Positions 45,940 to 58,575 of a stretch of 64,000 nucleotides of DNA are shown piece after piece (position 1 is the stretch's first letter; the number at the start of each line of letters is the position of its first letter). This DNA comes from Sympetrum striolatum. Its lineage: Eukaryota > Arthropoda > Insecta > Odonata > Libellulidae. A model generated the notes under the pieces. That model was not told the DNA's origin. It ran no database searches and saw nothing but the letters and a program-made list of their open reading frames with translations. Made by a program: the position numbers and the translations under genes. The stretch lies in NCBI GenBank assembly GCA_947579665.1, contig OX388345.1:63293454-63357453 (forward strand), in the 5' to 3' direction.

Positions 45940-47400
45940 ATTAGACGTTACAAATATCATAACTTTTTGTTGGATATACATATTTGAAAAAAAAAAACTG
46001 TATAGATTGAAGCTGCAAAAGTCGAAGCTTGAAGTGGCAAGGAGTGACTGTGCACATATTTTACGTAGCAGTCTTTTCTTTTTGAATGTTTGTTCGTGTG
46101 TACATATATATGTATATCTATAGACTAAATTGAAATAAGAGTATTGTCCATGGGAAGTTTTTGAGGAGTTACCCTACCGTTTTAGGGCAAATGCCGGACG
46201 CTTCTCTCGACCGTTGCCACCTCATTCAACGACCGAATTGCGACGTATTGCGAAATAAATACACAACCGATAAATATGCTCGAATAAAATAGAGTGGGCG
46301 AATAGAGTCTTCAAACGTTTGCAACAAATTTGGCCATCACCTCGAGGAATTATTTCGTAACAGAAGGAACAAAGGTGAATCAATTGGGTGCCACGTCTTA
46401 CTAAATGTGAAAAGAAAGCGAATTTAGAGAAAGAATCCGAGAAAGACAAAGGGGAGCCGAGGAACGGAAGGAGATGGGCTAAGGAATGGACAGGGGAAGT
46501 AAATGGAACGACGTAGAGAGATAGAGCGGGGGAGGAAGGAAAGCTAACACAGAGAGACCTCCGACCCCGTCCGAATAAAAAATAAAAGAATAATTCTCCA
46601 ATCAGCTTAATGCTCCCCACTTGACTCTTAAATCACTCTCCCCTACCGAAAGTGAGGTGGAGCATAAGGGTGAGAAGGAGATAGAGATCGTGGGCCAGAT
46701 TACCAAAGAGGAAGACGTGAAGGAACTGGAGAGGATACAACCATAGCGGTGTCCTCTCCTTCTTACGGTTCTGATCTTGCTCTATACGCAGTCCTTTGGA
46801 TCCTTCAAAATAACAAACGGTCTAACAATAGACGTTACGTAATCGAATCGAAAGAAAATTTATTCGTTATGGGAAGCATAGCTCATTCGTAAACAAACCC
46901 TTGAGTAACTCAAAAACACAGGATATATCAGAATAGGCAAACATAAATTCAGTATTAAGAAAGTATAACTCATTATGCATATTGAGAATTTACGTAAAAT
47001 TTCCATGAAGCAATGGCGAGTACATTCATTCTGTGGAATACATAATTCCATCTTAATTTTATTTCTTTAAATACGATGGTAAAACATGGTGTATGTCTGA
47101 TTTATTATAACTCACAGAAATTTCTAATCCTCCATTCTCTAGGAGCGGGATCTCAGGAAAAAATATTACTTGTGTAATTTAGACATCGCAGCATTATCTT
47201 ATAATATGCTAAACCCAACCATAACGATTCCTTGTCTACCATTCCTCTCGGATTACTTCAATATGATCTCAATAATCAACTTTAAAATGCTAATACGTTT
47301 TCATATCTTAGGATAAATTAACTGAAACATATTAAACAACAAAAGGTTTCAAAAATCAGCTTCTTATCTCTTTCAATCACCTCGTTTGGTCTATCCATCA
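45940..47400. other. Non-coding stretch
   Basis: No gene is recognised. 46150-46720 is GC-richer and purine-rich on the + strand, which keeps a 132-codon minus frame (46222-46620) open; it is low-complexity in character and not a convincing protein. Confidence 0.5.
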
Positions 47401-47606
47401 ATAAAATAGATTCACGTAAAAATTATAAACAAAGCATTTTTATAACACCCAATGCGTATTTCACTGTCAATGAGACCATCTTCAAGGCAAAAGATGACGA
47501 AAGAAAAGATTCATTTTTTGTCCCCGATCATGTTCTCATTGAGAGCGAAATGCGCATTGGGTGTTTCAAGAAGCTTTCTTATAGTTTTTGAGTGAATTTA
47601 TTTTAT
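47401..47606. mobile_element. Foldback element with hammerhead-like cassette (family F3)
   Basis: Inverted repeat of about 205 bp. The tips ATAAAATAGATTCAC (47401-47415) and GTGAATTTATTTTAT (47592-47606) are complementary with one mismatch, and the inner arms AACACCCAATGCGTATTTCA (from 47449) and GAAATGCGCATTGGGTGTTT pair well. The right arm holds the hairpin GTTCTC-ATT-GAGAGC (6 bp, 47532-47546 with small ambiguity) followed by GAAA (47547-47550). The left arm on the minus strand reads TTGAAGATGG, a hairpin-like stretch and GAAA. It is not sequence-related to the 33094 or 26893 elements outside this cassette. Confidence 0.7.
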
Positions 47607-48344
47607 AAATGTACACCATCAAAGACTTAACTAATCATACTATTCATTAATGGATAATTTGATCGAAATTGCGTCCAAGACCTCTGCCATGTAGATAGCT
47701 ACAGTGCAAATAATTTCGCCGAAAATATTAAGCGATAGATATTTAGATAAGCGAAAAATAATGAAATCGTCACGAGTGGAGAAAACTTATGCAATTAACT
47801 CCGGTTACGTTACTTTCCCATCTTGATGACCGAAACAATGATCATTTGCAATTTAATGCGCTCAAATTGAACTCACGCATGAGAAAATACTCAAAGGCAT
47901 CCATTAATTTAATTGCCCATTTTACACGAAAATTACCGAATTAATTAAATGAACTTGGGAAGGGGATATTGCACTTTGGATACATATTTGATTTTCGCCA
48001 TATTTACGATAAGTAAACCCTTGATTACTACCCTAAAGAAGTTACGCAACTACGTTAACCTTAAGAAAAAAATCGATCCACCTTCTACTCTCAATTCATA
48101 TTCTGCAATAACTAATAAATTTCAGGCGTTCTGGCCTAACTTTGTAGAACGCCATTTAAAACAAAATTTAAATAACTATTATTATTTTACACATTTTTAT
48201 TCTACGACCAGTTTTGTAAGTTTTGATTTAGTTGTTTTTCTCTGCTATACTCATTGCACCCACGTGTATGGTGCTGTTATCAATCAGACGACGGGCACGA
48301 AAATGCCATTAGACTCAGCAGTTCCATGCGATTAGTCGAATAAA
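47607..48344. other. Non-coding stretch with an unassigned open frame
   Basis: A 128-codon + frame (47949-48335) is among the longest in the window. It has no recognisable domain, is rich in Tyr, Phe, Asn and Lys as expected from AT-rich DNA, and has no flanking splice or promoter context. I do not call it a gene, but it is the frame I would test first. Confidence 0.45.
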
Positions 48345-48620
48345 GGCTTGTTTACACGGTAAATCACAATGTACGTGTTAACAGAATAAAGTATGATCCA
48401 TTTCATAAATGTAAGAAATGTACCTTGAAGCGAGTGAAAAAATGTACGTTTGTATGAATGGGTTTTTACACGGTGCATGTTTCCGGAGCAAGTTTTCGTT
48501 CGCGTTCCACATATTTTTACGAAGCGCATTGTAAGATTGCTTTTGTTTTCCTTCAAAAAGCACAGGGCATATGGCAGTAGGGGGTGGTAGATAGCAGAAG
48601 CCACGAGAAAGCAAGCTAAA
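48345..48620. repeat. Possible unclassified repeat with TTTACACGGT words
   Basis: TTTACACGGT occurs at 48351-48360 and again at 48465-48474, with AATGTACGTG/AATGTACGTT near 48368 and 48441. Overlapping minus-strand frames (48332-48604 and 48378-48614) stay open. The texture is that of a transposon remnant, but I cannot name a family. Confidence 0.25.
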
Positions 48621-50805
48621 AGTGAAGTTCCCTCTTTCTACCGCCAGGCGACTCTGAAACTAGAGAACGTACGAGAAAATTAACAAAAAATAAAACACGT
48701 TCCATATTTCCGATCACTGGCTCATTCCTTTCTACATACTGGAGTACTGCCCCGGGACAATTTTCTGTTTCATTCATTTCTCTGTTAACACGTCCATACC
48801 TACCACACGGAAAAGAAAACAGATTTGCTAGCCGGGCAAAGCCATTACACGTACCATCCTGGACTCTAGTGGAGAATCTATGGGGCCGTTTCACCAATAG
48901 AAAAACAAAAGATATACAGTCGGATCCAAAACTAACGACAACAGCTTCGCAAATCGCCTACGGTAGAAACATCGGGATGACATTAGCCCAGACGAGAGGA
49001 ATAATTTTCCAACGGCCTAATCCGATACCTCTCCCAGAGAGACCGTTAATTCAAATAAAGACGGATAATGTTAACAAGTCCATGGGAGACCCGCGCCAGA
49101 GGTGAGAGTTTAATTGGAGAGTTTAAACAACAGCGCTCGCGACAATCATAGCGTTTAATGACAACCGTGTTTGTTGCATTCGTGCGATCCCTCCTTCAAC
49201 GAAAGGTAAACAAGTGACGCAATTAAAAATACGAGTGAGACGCGTTCCAAGCATAATGAATTTCACATTTTTGTTTGGCCTTAATTAAAATGGGGAAATA
49301 TTTATCTTGAGTATTTCCCCCGAGAATGAGGTACGGTTGGGAATATACTGCTAAAGGACGACCATTTTTCATCTAGGTCCATTGCTAGCGATATTAAAGA
49401 CAATGGATATGAGTATTGATTGTGTGAAGTATAGCAAAATTACATCGATATCGTAAATGGATATGAATATTAATACATATTAAAGACATTTTCGTGCTAT
49501 GACATTGTGAGTTTTTGGTCAGTATGGAGATGAGGAAATATTTAATTACGGTTTTTTATGGTAAGGAATTCATGGGGTGGATAATATTGCTGGTTGGAGT
49601 ATATCTAGCGAAAAATGCCATCGGAAATAAATAATAGAGGTTCCAGCAGAAGAGATTTCAATCCGATATACAGCATCGATAATATATTCATGGAAATTAA
49701 AGAGAGCGAAGAAAAAAAAACTATTTCCAAAATATTTTACAGAATTAAAAATACTATGGCTTAGATTTTATCAAATTCGCTTACAAACGGAATTGGATGA
49801 ATTAGAAGGAGTATAATACGGGAGGAATATAATAATGCCCATGGCATTCTACATTAAAACCCATATCTCTAGATAAGTAAATGTAAGTGTAAGTAATTTT
49901 AAGCATTTTTATATTAAATTAACATGTGTACCATTAGTATTTTATGCTATGTAAGACGAAAAATATACGGAAATACTGTGATAAATGAATAATGCTGTAA
50001 ATTTACGGAAGACTTTAAATAAAAAAATAAACAATCTCATGCCAATAATCTGAATAACTTAGTCATGAAAGATCCAAAAATAACGCTCTTATGTGATTTC
50101 AGTGAAAAAGGCGAGTTTTAGCTCGATCATAGCCAGGAATTATTTCATTTCGGTAGCCTGAATCAAATCTCTGTAGTGTTTGACGGATAACTTGCACAAG
50201 GAATTAACGACCTATGAGACAACCAACTCTAGGACAAAATTCAAAAACAAAGACCCAATCGAAGTTGACCCTGATAAAAGGTAATTATAAGAATGCAATC
50301 ACCTCAAAATAAAATAGACAACTCAGCCGTTCAGTTTGCAAAACCAATGTCTGTAAAGTATGTCTCCAAAAGGCCGGTTAGAGCATAAATTCTCTTGCGT
50401 AAGTGACCTAGAGCTAGTAGAAGGGAATGAAAGTTCCCAAGCAAGCTGAGGTGTGGGAAAGTTTTCCCTTACTTTCTTCACCAAGGCAGCTTACTTTAAG
50501 AAGAACATTTATACTTAAGAAAAGTACAATAACTAAACGAGAAAGACAGTTATTAGCATTTATATTTTATCTCAGCCATGGTGGCAAAAGTAAATGAAAG
50601 ATACATTTTATCTACCCTGAAGTCAAAGCCAAACCCATTTACCAAGGTTTAGTAGCAGGAGCAGACGAATCGATACGTTTTTATAGCTCTATAAAAAATA
50701 GCGCAACCTAAACCGCAAGATGATTTTCCGAAACTCAACATTTATAGCTGCTTTCGTAGAAAAATTACATACACTGCTCATTGAGCATGATAAAAAAGTT
50801 CTATT
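48621..50805. other. Non-coding stretch
   Basis: No gene is recognised. 48620-49200 is GC-richer with open frames on both strands; AGAGGTGAGAG near 49098 is donor-like, but no acceptor defines an exon. 49200-50800 is AT-rich. Confidence 0.5.
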
Positions 50806-50940
50806 AGGACTCCCGGATAGCTACATGGGCAACGTGATCTTATTCTGCGAAAGCGTTCCTGTGTTCGATTCCCGGTGGTAGCCAACATACGAAATGGCCT
50901 AAGATGTCGGAGCACTTTTAATTCAACAACAGCAAGTATT
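50806..50940 (+). mobile_element. tRNA-derived SINE, copy 3
   Basis: Begins AGGACTCCCGGATAGCTACA; GGATAGCTACATGGG covers the A-box region, and GTTCGATTCCC (50863-50873) is a good B box at tRNA-like spacing. The body GGCCTAAGATGTCGGAGCAC followed by TTTTAATTCAAC is shared with copies 1 and 2. This is the best-preserved Pol III promoter in the family. Confidence 0.8.
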
Positions 50941-51788
50941 TCGAACTGAAGAAATAGAAAGTACAAATCGAACTTTAAGCCCAAAACTTCCTCCAAAACG
51001 CTAAGCCCCTAGATCGCACCCAATTCAACCAATCTCAAACAACACGTCACAGAAATTCTTCAGCAAAGCAGTCTTTTACCCTTCCCTCCCCCTCACTCTC
51101 TTTAAATATCTTCCCACGGATAGAAATCAGTAGCGACGACCTTGAACCTGCGCAGTCGTCCGAGATGATAAAAAAGAGCGGACCGCCCACACCTCTGCCG
51201 AAATCACCCTGGGCGCCGGACTATAATTGATCCAGCGATGCTGATGGAGCCTCCAGGATGCTGGGGAAAGAGAGGAAACGAAACAATCTGCGACACAAGG
51301 GGAAAGGGCAGACAAAACAGAGCCAGGGGGGCTCCGAGTTTATCTTCGCAATTCCTCTTACCCAAATTTAATCAGCGAAGTAGACTGGGAGGAAAAAAGG
51401 CTTCGTCGAGCGGAGCAAGAAATTTCATACCCCGTATTTGTACAGCTGTAAGGAACTGCTCTTCGCATCCTTTACTGCCGAAAACTTTAATTACGTTGTA
51501 ATTACGTTAATGTCCTACGTCACGTATTTACTCTAGCATTGCCTTCTCCCTTCCTTCCGATTTCTTAGAGAATCCCTGATGAAATCATAAGAACAATATC
51601 AATGTTTGTTATACATAGGAAGGTAACTATCTCATATATCCAGTCCAAGATAAAGACGCAAGTTATTAATAAAACTCATAGCACAGAAGGAAAAATAATT
51701 TGTATCCCATTCCGTTGGCAAATATTAGTCTTACTCCTAGTTTAAAGGAAATGCAATATTTATAAATTAAAGATACACGTATCAGTGT

Positions 51789-51915
51789 AGGGCTCCCAGA
51801 TGTCCAAATGGGCAGTGCGCTCGGCTTTGAAGAAAGTGGTTCCTGCTTCGATTATCGGTAGTGGCCAAAATTCGTAATTACCTAATGTATCGAAGTATTT
51901 TCAGCCTTGTTAATT
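51789..51915 (+). mobile_element. tRNA-derived SINE, copy 4
   Basis: Begins AGGGCTCCCAGATGTCCAAA and continues TGGGCAGTGCGCTC, AAGAAAGTGGTTCCTGCTTC (decayed B box GCTTCGATTATC) and GTAATTACCTAATGTATCGA. It is more decayed than copy 3, which lies about 1 kb upstream in the same orientation. Confidence 0.75.
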
Positions 51916-54767
51916 GACTATGAATAAGTGCGCGGAAAAGAGAGAATATGGCATTAAATTCACATCAAAGATGTAGCAAACAAATTACACTAATCACTAG
52001 TGACATTAAAGACAACATTAAACACTAACAAAATGTAATACAAATACTTTACAAAAAGAGATGGATATGCCTTACCCCGTATTTTATTGACTAGACGGTG
52101 ATATGTAATAATCTCCCCAGAAAAATCCAACGATCGTTAAAAGCTTCATATTACATTCATAAGATGAGAAGAATTTCAGAGATAATGAAGCTCACAAATT
52201 ATTTCACTCCTGTCGAGACTCATTTTACAGAGTAAACGTTCAAAAAATAAATTCGGCTTAAATTTCAAAAATACGACGAAGTAAGACAAAAGAGCATATA
52301 CTTCCTCCTCCCGTCATGCTTAAGGCTCATATACATAGTAACATGCTAGATAAGAGCTGGTTAAAAATAAGGGACTAGTTTATTTACCGCTGGCTTTAAT
52401 GATGAATGGAACGGCTGCTATTTAACGCTTTTGAGAATTGCAATAAGAATCTTAATGACCATTGCAATTGGAGGGGGGAATCGTAAGCTAAAAGATCATT
52501 GAGAGAGAGGAAGCGAGATAATCACTCCTACACATCTAAAAATTCGGGCTACTGCAATAGTTACTTCATGGTTTTTATGGGTCCCGCGAATGGCACTTGT
52601 GCCGAGGACGGGAACCCTTTATAGAAAGAATCTACTTCCAATACAGGGTTCCCGGAGGGAGTTTGGGTTGCTACTAAAAGCCATTCTACCACTATCTCCA
52701 AATATACCCTTCCCCTGCTATGCTCCAGCCAAAACTGCTTTCCCCTTATTGCTAAGTGCACTTAACTTCTGTAGGAACCATAAATAGGAAAGTTTCTAAT
52801 ATTTTTGTAATAAAACGACACAAAAATAACAGGAATGATGTATGAAATAACCACGAGGATTAATAAAAATTAAATGACGGTTAATTATGAACAAAAATTC
52901 AATAAACAAATGGCATTCTTTAGATAGCTCGTCTTTAAACATGTTTATATTTCGAATTTTATGCCTCTAAAACAAATCTTGACTTTGCTTTCAGAGAGAC
53001 AAAGAGAGAAAAATTTAAATTTCGAACCGAACAGAAAAATATTAAAAGGGAGAATTGCGGATGAAAACAGAATAAATGTATGAATTGCGACGAATTTCTT
53101 GCGGAATGGAAAATTTATTGCGTTTCCGATTTCTTTCAGAGGGTCTGAAAGGAATACATTGATGAACTTTTGAGTTTGGTCAATCATTTGCGACAAAATT
53201 GAGGTCGGGATGCCTCGTTACCGCGAAGGAGCGAGCAAATACGGCTCGAGTGGTAATTAATTGAGAAAAACGGGATGATTGGTGGCTGAGAACTTCGCAT
53301 GCGGCAGATCCCCTAATCTTCAGCGGCTTCATATTTTAACGATCGCTCTCTCCAGTTGAAGAGAAAGGTGAAATCGAAAAAAACATTCCACTCCGAAGGA
53401 AAATACGTGGCTAGTGAATGGGAAGGATAAGCCTAAAGTCGGTTAATAACTCTGTTCAACTGGAAATGTTCGGTAAAATATGGCTGTAGCCAGAATAAGC
53501 TATGGAAACTCATCAGTTCATTATACGAATAAGCTGTAGGCTAGGAGAGGATATTAAGTTGATGTTGAATTTATCTTTTGGTCGAAGAGCGATCTTAAAT
53601 AGGTTTCTCAACACTTATCCTAAGACTTGTTGGTTTTTCTATATCGCTTTAGCTGAAAATAATATTATGAATTATTATTTTCGATAGACATCGACTTGGT
53701 GATCTCTCAGGTCGAACTATGCAGCGCTCCAATTAGACGAGGAATAAAAAAGCGATTTTCAGCCGAAATGCCCACATCCTTAGCAGTAAAATTACCGCCT
53801 AGATCTTCTAGAGGTGTTGGAGATCGTGTGCTACCCTAGGAATTAATTCCAACTAATTACCATGATTCCCCAACTTTACAACCTTTCTTTCCCTACCTAA
53901 CAAATTGTTCGCATCATAATCATCTCAATTGTTCCACTCCCCCTTTTTTACCTGCATATATGTTAATGTGGAAAAATAAAATTGCCCGAAGATACTATAT
54001 CGCTAGTAAAATATGCTTACAAATTATATCTACCATGAAAGTGTACAAGAAGATATTTATTTCCTTTATTATGGCGTTCCACATGGTAATTCCTTCAAAT
54101 ACCGAGACTATAAATTTCAGAGGCTAGCGTGAGATCTAATTAGAAGAGAGAGAACAATGTGCACGGAATGAATGAGGAAAAAACTGAGCTAATATTTAAG
54201 GATCGGTGATTATGATATATGTGAAGTGATATTATGTGTCTCGCTACATTTAAATACTCTTTTCTGTAATTGAATGGTATGCGTGAAAACTTAAAGGAAC
54301 TACATATCTGAAGAGATAATCAGAATTTTCACGCACATCAAATGAGCTACTTCCGAATATCTATGGTTGTATGAGTAAATTTTAAAACAGTAACATAAGT
54401 ACTTATGTAATAATTAGTACGAGATTTGCCATAAACGGTGAAAAAGTATTAAGAGAGAAAGCGCACGCTTTCTCGTACAAATTTAAATTTATTTCCATCA
54501 GCTTGATGAAGAAATATGATGGGCTACTTATGGGAGTAAAATTTTCCCTATACAAGTAAGAATGTACTTGGAAATTACTTATTTAAAAATAATTTGATAG
54601 CTTTCTGGTATAACAGTGTTGTCATAAATTCGAAATCTATTCACGCAAACAACTATAATATCAGTAAATGTAGAAGTCTTGACGTCTTAGCTCTTCTTTA
54701 GCACGCGAACACGTTATTTAGGATATTCTATTTTTATGATATTATCTTTACGTTACTCATATTATCT
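51916..54767. other. Non-coding stretch
   Basis: No gene is recognised. A small perfect hairpin, GAGAAAGCG-CA-CGCTTTCTC, lies at 54455-54474. A GC-richer patch at 52560-52760 keeps overlapping frames open on both strands without recognisable content. Confidence 0.5.
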
Positions 54768-54892
54768 GCTAGTTAGGTAAAAATAAATCTAGACGTCAGT
54801 TATGGATTCAGGTTCTTCCTGATAAGATCAGTATATCTCTAAAGAATCGTCTGGAAAAATCTAATCTATCAGCTAGTTAGGTAAAAATAAAT
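54768..54892. repeat. 21-bp direct repeat, 104 bp apart
   Basis: GCTAGTTAGGTAAAAATAAA followed by T is identical at 54768-54788 and 54872-54892. Flanking similarity (TAGA, then CAG) is weak, so this may be a target duplication around a 83-bp insert or the remains of a tandem duplication. Confidence 0.5.
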
Positions 54893-55556
54893 ATAGATCC
54901 AGATATAGAATGAATATTTTCCAGATTGGATAATTATATCCATAAATGCAGAGGAAATAATTTGATAATACTTGTTTTTTCTTCAACAATGCTAGAATAC
55001 ATGGAAGTTTTGTTTGGTTCCAAACTAAACCAACATTTGAGGTTAAGATTTAAGGAGAATTAATAGTTCCCTGTAGTACTTAAAAAAATCCACTATTTTA
55101 TAGATGAGATCAAAGTATTGCTTACAAAATATCATTGATATTTTAATTTCCATAAAACTACTCTACTACTAATCATTTAAAATAACATATTAACTAAAAT
55201 AGAGCTGAACTTTGGGGGTGGCTTTCTTGAATAACCATTCAATATATCTATAAAATTACTACTCAAGTTTATTCCACAAATCGGATGATTGTTAAAATCT
55301 TAGTGAGACCACAAATTCTTTCTAATACATAAATGTATTATCATAAAATTTAACAAAAAAATCTTTAATTACGTAAAAAGAACTTAATTTCGAAAATTAA
55401 GACCTCGCAGCGTAATAGACCATATGATCAGTAGTGACAGTCAAATTCTGGGTAAAGAACCCTCATTGGGCATAATCACCTCATATAATTGAGGAAAGAA
55501 TTACATATTGCATGCATGTGGAGCTCTCGCAAATTATCCGGTACACTAAGCACTAC

Positions 55557-55770
55557 ATTGCGGCCCACTTTTATGTCAGCGCATATGGTTGAGAAGCTCC
55601 AGTTTAAGCGATGGTTACGCTTGCGAAAAACTTCCCCTCGGGTTTTAGAAAACCCTATCGTATATTGCGGCACACTTTTATGTCAACCCATGCTTAGTTG
55701 AGAAGCTCCGTTTCAAGTGCTAGTTATACTTGAGAGAGGCTTTCCCTCGGGTTTTAGAAAACCCCTATCG
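55557..55770. repeat. Diverged tandem duplication (~107-bp unit)
   Basis: Unit 1 (55557-55660) and unit 2 (55664-55770) both begin ATTGCGG, contain CACTTTTATGTCA, GTTGAGAAGCTCC and a block like CCTCGGGTTTTAGAAAACCC, and end CTATCG. The last block includes the palindrome GGGTTTTAGAAAACCC. Frames open through the units are by-products of the repeat. Confidence 0.8.
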
Positions 55771-58475
55771 TTCCTCCTTTAGCTGGCAGGCAATTTCATT
55801 GAGCGAAGTATGTTCCCAGCACTCTAGATCCTTTTTATCAGCAAACTATGGGCAGGTTCTCAGCCGACAAGCGGTTGAGAGGGAGGAAGGCATGAACAAC
55901 AGTGCGTTGTTGTAGATGGATTATTGCGGAGGAAACGGAGGGAAGAAAAGGCGAATTTAATGGGAAGGGAGAGTGAAAGGGAGAGAGGTGAACAGGGAGT
56001 GGGGTATAATAAGGTGAAAAGAAAGTGTCGGGGGGGATAGAGCCAGATACGTCAGACTCTGAAAAGAATGAGTCTCGGCGGATAAGTTTAAGAAACCTGG
56101 AGAGAGAGAGGGGATTAAAATAACGAAAGGATGTTAAGACGGAAAGAGAAAGGTGACCTTCTTAAAGACGCAACAATTGAAAAGGCAAACCTCAATTTTT
56201 AGAGAGCACTTTTCGCGCTCTGAATTGTGACTGTTAGTCAAAGCGAATTTTGTAATTTGTCTTCTTTAAGAAAAGCTACAATATGAGTTGATGGAAAGTG
56301 AAAATTCCCGCTGGATATAGTCCGGAAAATATCATTCTCAAAACACTGATAAAGGTAACGCTATCCAGGATGAATATTTAACCATTCGCTCCTATTTATA
56401 AACGAAAACATAAGAAGGATTGATAGATTGCTACATTTAGTGCATCGCATATCCTTTAATAATAGCCCTTAAATAATTTCCATAACTAAACCTCGATATT
56501 TGGGAGTTACAGAATCAAATTTGTAGATTTCAAGAGCATATATATTTAAATTATATTTACCTATAGAAATAAATTAAAGGTATCTGAAATACGAAACTTT
56601 ATTGTTTACTGATCCATTCAGAAAATTGAAATTGGATAATTTTACCTTAAATGAAGCAGATGAAAAACTGAAAGAAGTTGAAACTAATTTAAGTGAAAGG
56701 AAAAACTCATGCGCCTTATTTTGGGCTTTTCCCTTTATTTTAATTATTGTATTATTTACTTAATTGAGAAAAATAAACTAGGGATGTTATGAACTTATCA
56801 ATTTGCTGCAATAAATACATTCCTAGAATTCAATCTTTATTTTAATAAACTGGAACACGTGAACAAAAAGCCTTTTACCATAAGTAGGATCCATATTACT
56901 ACATCGGAACGAAACATTACTCGTTTTTAATTTATTTACTACGATATTTTAAGTACGCACGTTTGTCTTATTTTATCAAGGTTGCTTAAGTATTATTTCC
57001 CCTCTGAATTTGCTTAAAGCTAGAGCCCGACTCCCCGATGAATAGTACAGTTGTGTGACGAAATAAAACACGCCAAGATTCGAGTTTCTCGGAAGATCAA
57101 GTCCTCAAACCTACTTTCAAGAAGCAAAACATTGACACTTCGATCTCCGTACGTCCTTAACTTCGTGCAACTTCTTCTTTCGGCCGCATCCAATTGAAGC
57201 AGCGATCGCAATGAAATCATTGTCGCAATGACAGCGTTCAGATGTGCACGTGTTCTTTGGGAGGCCCTTTCTGGGATAAAGAATGGCCTATGGCTCTGCG
57301 GATGTCAGTCGAACTTGACGGGTCGTGACGTCTGAACCGCAGAAGATGCCATCTTGTTAAAGGCACTCATGGAATCAATCTCAGGCGAGATGGATTTTCA
57401 AGCGACGATTTAAGAAACGTGTTCAGACCCTCTGTTAAGGGCGCTAAAATACGGGTGAGTCAGTCGTAGGGATTAATATCGTTGCTATTCTTGTAACACA
57501 CGTAATTTTTACGCTGTAATATTAAAGGAAATATTACGCGTGTATTATAGTAAAGCTTAATATAAAATTGAATGGAGAATCCGCACAATTTCACGACCAA
57601 ATAACCATAAAACTTACTAACAAACATAACTGGTTTTTTCGTTTGATTTTATACAAGTGATGAATTTCATTGAGAAAAATAAAACCAGGAATGTAACCAT
57701 ACAATTACTGAGGATTAATTAAAAGAAACTGAGCAATTATATGTGTTGCTGTAAACAACTTCCTAGAATTCATCTGCCGTGGCGAAGAAACTGGAACGCC
57801 TAACCAAAGAGTTCCGTGCCGTAAGGTCTTACAGGGTTCACAATTACTTGTTTTAAATATATTCATCCCAATGTTTCAAGCATGCAAGTTTCTCTTACTT
57901 TATTAAAGTTTTGAAATACTACGATAAAGTAACCTTACAACATACTAACATAACTACATACAGCAAAAAGACCTAGCGGTTACCTGCAAGTATTTTTTAG
58001 GAAACAAAAAATATTTCCAATGAGACTAAATGAAAACTCAAGGTATACTTTATAATTAGATTGTTAATAAACTTTTTAGAATATAAACACCTAGTAATGC
58101 ACAAAATGTAGGCAATCTAGCAAATACAGATCAAATGTAGCTTAGCATACTAAGTTTCGACGTATGAAAGAGTACTCCTTTTCAAGGGCTTAATGGGTGA
58201 CCATTATGAAGAATCTAATCCATTATTAATTAATCAAACGATTACTACCCCTGAGTATGTGACATTAAGATGTTATTACTCTCATTGGATTTACGATGAA
58301 CGATGTAACCTCTTTCTGAGAACACTATCTTTATAAAAAAGACTCAAAATAGATATTTAACCCTAGAATTTTAAGATTTCAGAAGAATAGAGACAAAATA
58401 TACTTATCTAGTGATATTATGAAAAGAAATATGATCCATAAGAACCCTAGTCATTTTATCATTTTCTTATTTCAG
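55771..58475. other. Non-coding stretch, probable intron
   Basis: No gene is recognised. 55910-56160 is a GA-rich tract including GGAGAGAGAGAGGGG near 56098. 57000-57480 is GC-richer. The stretch ends in a good pyrimidine tract and CAG at 58475, just before the candidate exon. Confidence 0.5.
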
Positions 58476-58575
58476 GACTTGCTGGTGAAGTGCTTTGGTT
58501 TCAATACAAAAAGCGACCCTGGAGATAAAACGAGAAGCTTCGGAATGACAGCTACAGACAACCCGTCCAAAACAA
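58476..58575 (+). CDS. Candidate internal coding exon (unknown gene)
   Basis: A 100-nt block bounded by strong splice signals: the acceptor ATCATTTTCTTATTTCAG ends at 58475, and the donor GTGAGTAA begins at 58576 after AAAACAA. Reading from the first base, the frame is open across the entire block; the other two contain stops. The peptide begins DLLVKCFGFN and ends TDNPSKT, and is hydrophilic after the first ten residues. The exon would enter in phase 0 and leave after one base of a codon. I do not recognise the protein. Base composition is clearly more balanced than in the AT-rich flanks. No neighbouring exon was found in the window, so it would belong to a gene with introns of at least several kilobases. 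Chance occurrence of such a block cannot be excluded. Confidence 0.5.

Noticed and set aside
46222..46620. 132-codon minus-strand frame, the longest in the window
   Set aside because: Also the complement of a purine-rich tract; Ser/Phe/Leu/Pro-rich with no recognisable motif.
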